34,090 bases of DNA from Acidimicrobiaceae bacterium (lineage in GTDB: Bacteria > Actinomycetota > Acidimicrobiia > Acidimicrobiales > Poriferisodalaceae), in NCBI GenBank assembly GCA_905182565.1, contig CAJJCB010000006.1:1-34090 (forward strand). The letters run 5' to 3'. A program made the position numbers and the translations under genes. The notes below the pieces were generated by a model that was not told where the DNA came from, did not search any database, and saw only the letters and a program-made list of their open reading frames with translations. Below, in pieces: positions 33,528-34,090 of the stretch (position 1 is the first letter of the stretch; each line of letters starts with the position of its first letter).

Positions 33528-34090
33528 GTGATCAAGAAACGTATTTTACGCCTATTGGCGTTGCTCTTCGCATTCTCACTCGTCGCTGCCGCTTGTGGCG
33601 GAAGCAGCGACAATGGCGATAGCGGAGACAGCAACGACACCGGAACGCAAGCCGCTGAAAGCGAAGCGGAAGAAGAACAAGAGGACGAAGGTGGCGGGCT
33701 ATCACAAGACGCCATAGAAAAAGCTGTATCGGGCAACGATGCGGAAGAAGAAGTAGATGACGATGCTCCTACCTTCGATCGATCCACTCTCGATGGCATC
33801 TGGGAAGAAGCCGACTACAACCGCCAAGTCATGATCGATGAGATCACCGAGAAAATGAACGCCGGTGAATGGGGCGTGGGCAGTGACAACATTCTGCGCG
33901 GTCCATCTGGCTTTGAGGCTGACCTCAATGACTGCCCAGCAGACTGGTCAGATACTAGTGGCCTTCTTGATGATGAGCTGCGAGTTGGACAAACCACCGT
34001 GCAGTCAGGAAACCTTGCTGCCTACGGCAACATTTCAGTGGGTTGGGAAAACTATTGGAACTGGATTAACGACGAGCTCGGTGGCATCGG
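33528..34090 (+). CDS. ABC transporter substrate-binding lipoprotein (N-terminal part, runs off the window)
   Basis: The first 187 codons are inside the window. A lipoprotein signal peptide (KKRILRLLALLFAFSL, Cys23 in AAACGG) leads into a very acidic Ser/Asp/Glu linker up to about residue 85. After it, a domain begins with a segment LRVGQTTVQSGNLAAYGN that resembles the first strand and loop of periplasmic binding proteins for branched-chain amino acids, amides or urea (Peripla_BP_6 type). The GTG start has AGGGGG at 33518-33523. Membrane and ATPase subunits, if present, lie beyond the window. The ligand cannot be predicted. Confidence 0.8.
   Translation, partial: MIKKRILRLLALLFAFSLVAAACGGSSDNGDSGDSNDTGTQAAESEAEEEQEDEGGGLSQDAIEKAVSGNDAEEEVDDDAPTFDRSTLDGIWEEADYNRQVMIDEITEKMNAGEWGVGSDNILRGPSGFEADLNDCPADWSDTSGLLDDELRVGQTTVQSGNLAAYGNISVGWENYWNWINDELGGI

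Noticed and set aside
1-34090. Mobile elements, CRISPR arrays, phage genes or toxin-antitoxin systems
   Set aside because: No transposase, integrase, regularly spaced repeats, phage structural genes or recognisable toxin-antitoxin pair were found on either strand.

Overview
The window looks like a chromosomal segment of a free-living, probably marine actinobacterium of mid GC content (about half). The Acidimicrobiia are my best guess and this is an inference. Supporting signs are an F420-type PPOX-fold protein, a PIG-L/mycothiol-type deacetylase, frequent GTG starts, several lipobox lipoproteins, and an Amt-type ammonium transporter without a linked glnB. There are no rRNA or tRNA genes, no CRISPR array, no transposase and no phage genes. 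Chloroflexota such as SAR202, which share the taste for CaiB transferases and amidohydrolases, are not excluded.

Layout. 1-3534: the tail of an unidentified gene, a zinc-free quinone-oxidoreductase-like MDR, and three minus-strand genes (FlK-like hotdog thioesterase, F420-dependent PPOX protein, SDR). 3815-11746: a co-directional catabolic block with a FAD monooxygenase, a DUF169 protein, a YtcJ-like amidohydrolase overlapping a COG0523/CobW GTPase by 4 bases, and an 803-residue tandem fusion of two class III CoA-transferase domains. 11815-15230: a secreted serine-hydrolase lipoprotein, an apparently decayed or TTG-initiated small gene on the minus strand, a DUF1015 protein and a GIY-YIG-like protein. 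15443-19129: a D-aminoacylase-type deacylase divergent from an HSL-type esterase, then an internally duplicated ferredoxin-like-fold candidate. 19244-25725: a fasciclin lipoprotein with a striking twin-palindrome promoter, an SMP-30 lactonase, amt, a PIG-L deacetylase, a putative HExxH zinc-peptidase lipoprotein and a 52-residue membrane peptide. 25831-32551: DUF805 and DUF1330 proteins, a strong 19-bp hairpin, then a second minus-strand catabolic block (VOC, carboxymuconolactone-decarboxylase-like, YtcJ amidohydrolase, CobW GTPase, PhyH dioxygenase, small acidic protein). 32643-34090: a NodB-type deacetylase and the start of an ABC substrate-binding lipoprotein with palindromes in its leader.

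How it fits together. Most genes encode scavenging enzymes for small organic molecules: oxygenases, amidohydrolases, CoA transferases, esterases and deacylases. The most suggestive pattern is that the same two-gene module, a YtcJ-like metal-dependent amidohydrolase immediately followed by a G3E GTPase with a CxCC metal-binding motif, occurs twice, about 20 kb apart and in opposite orientation, each time next to an oxygenase gene. This suggests dedicated metallation of the amidohydrolase by its neighbour. It is the best candidate here for an undescribed system, but the role is inferred, not shown.
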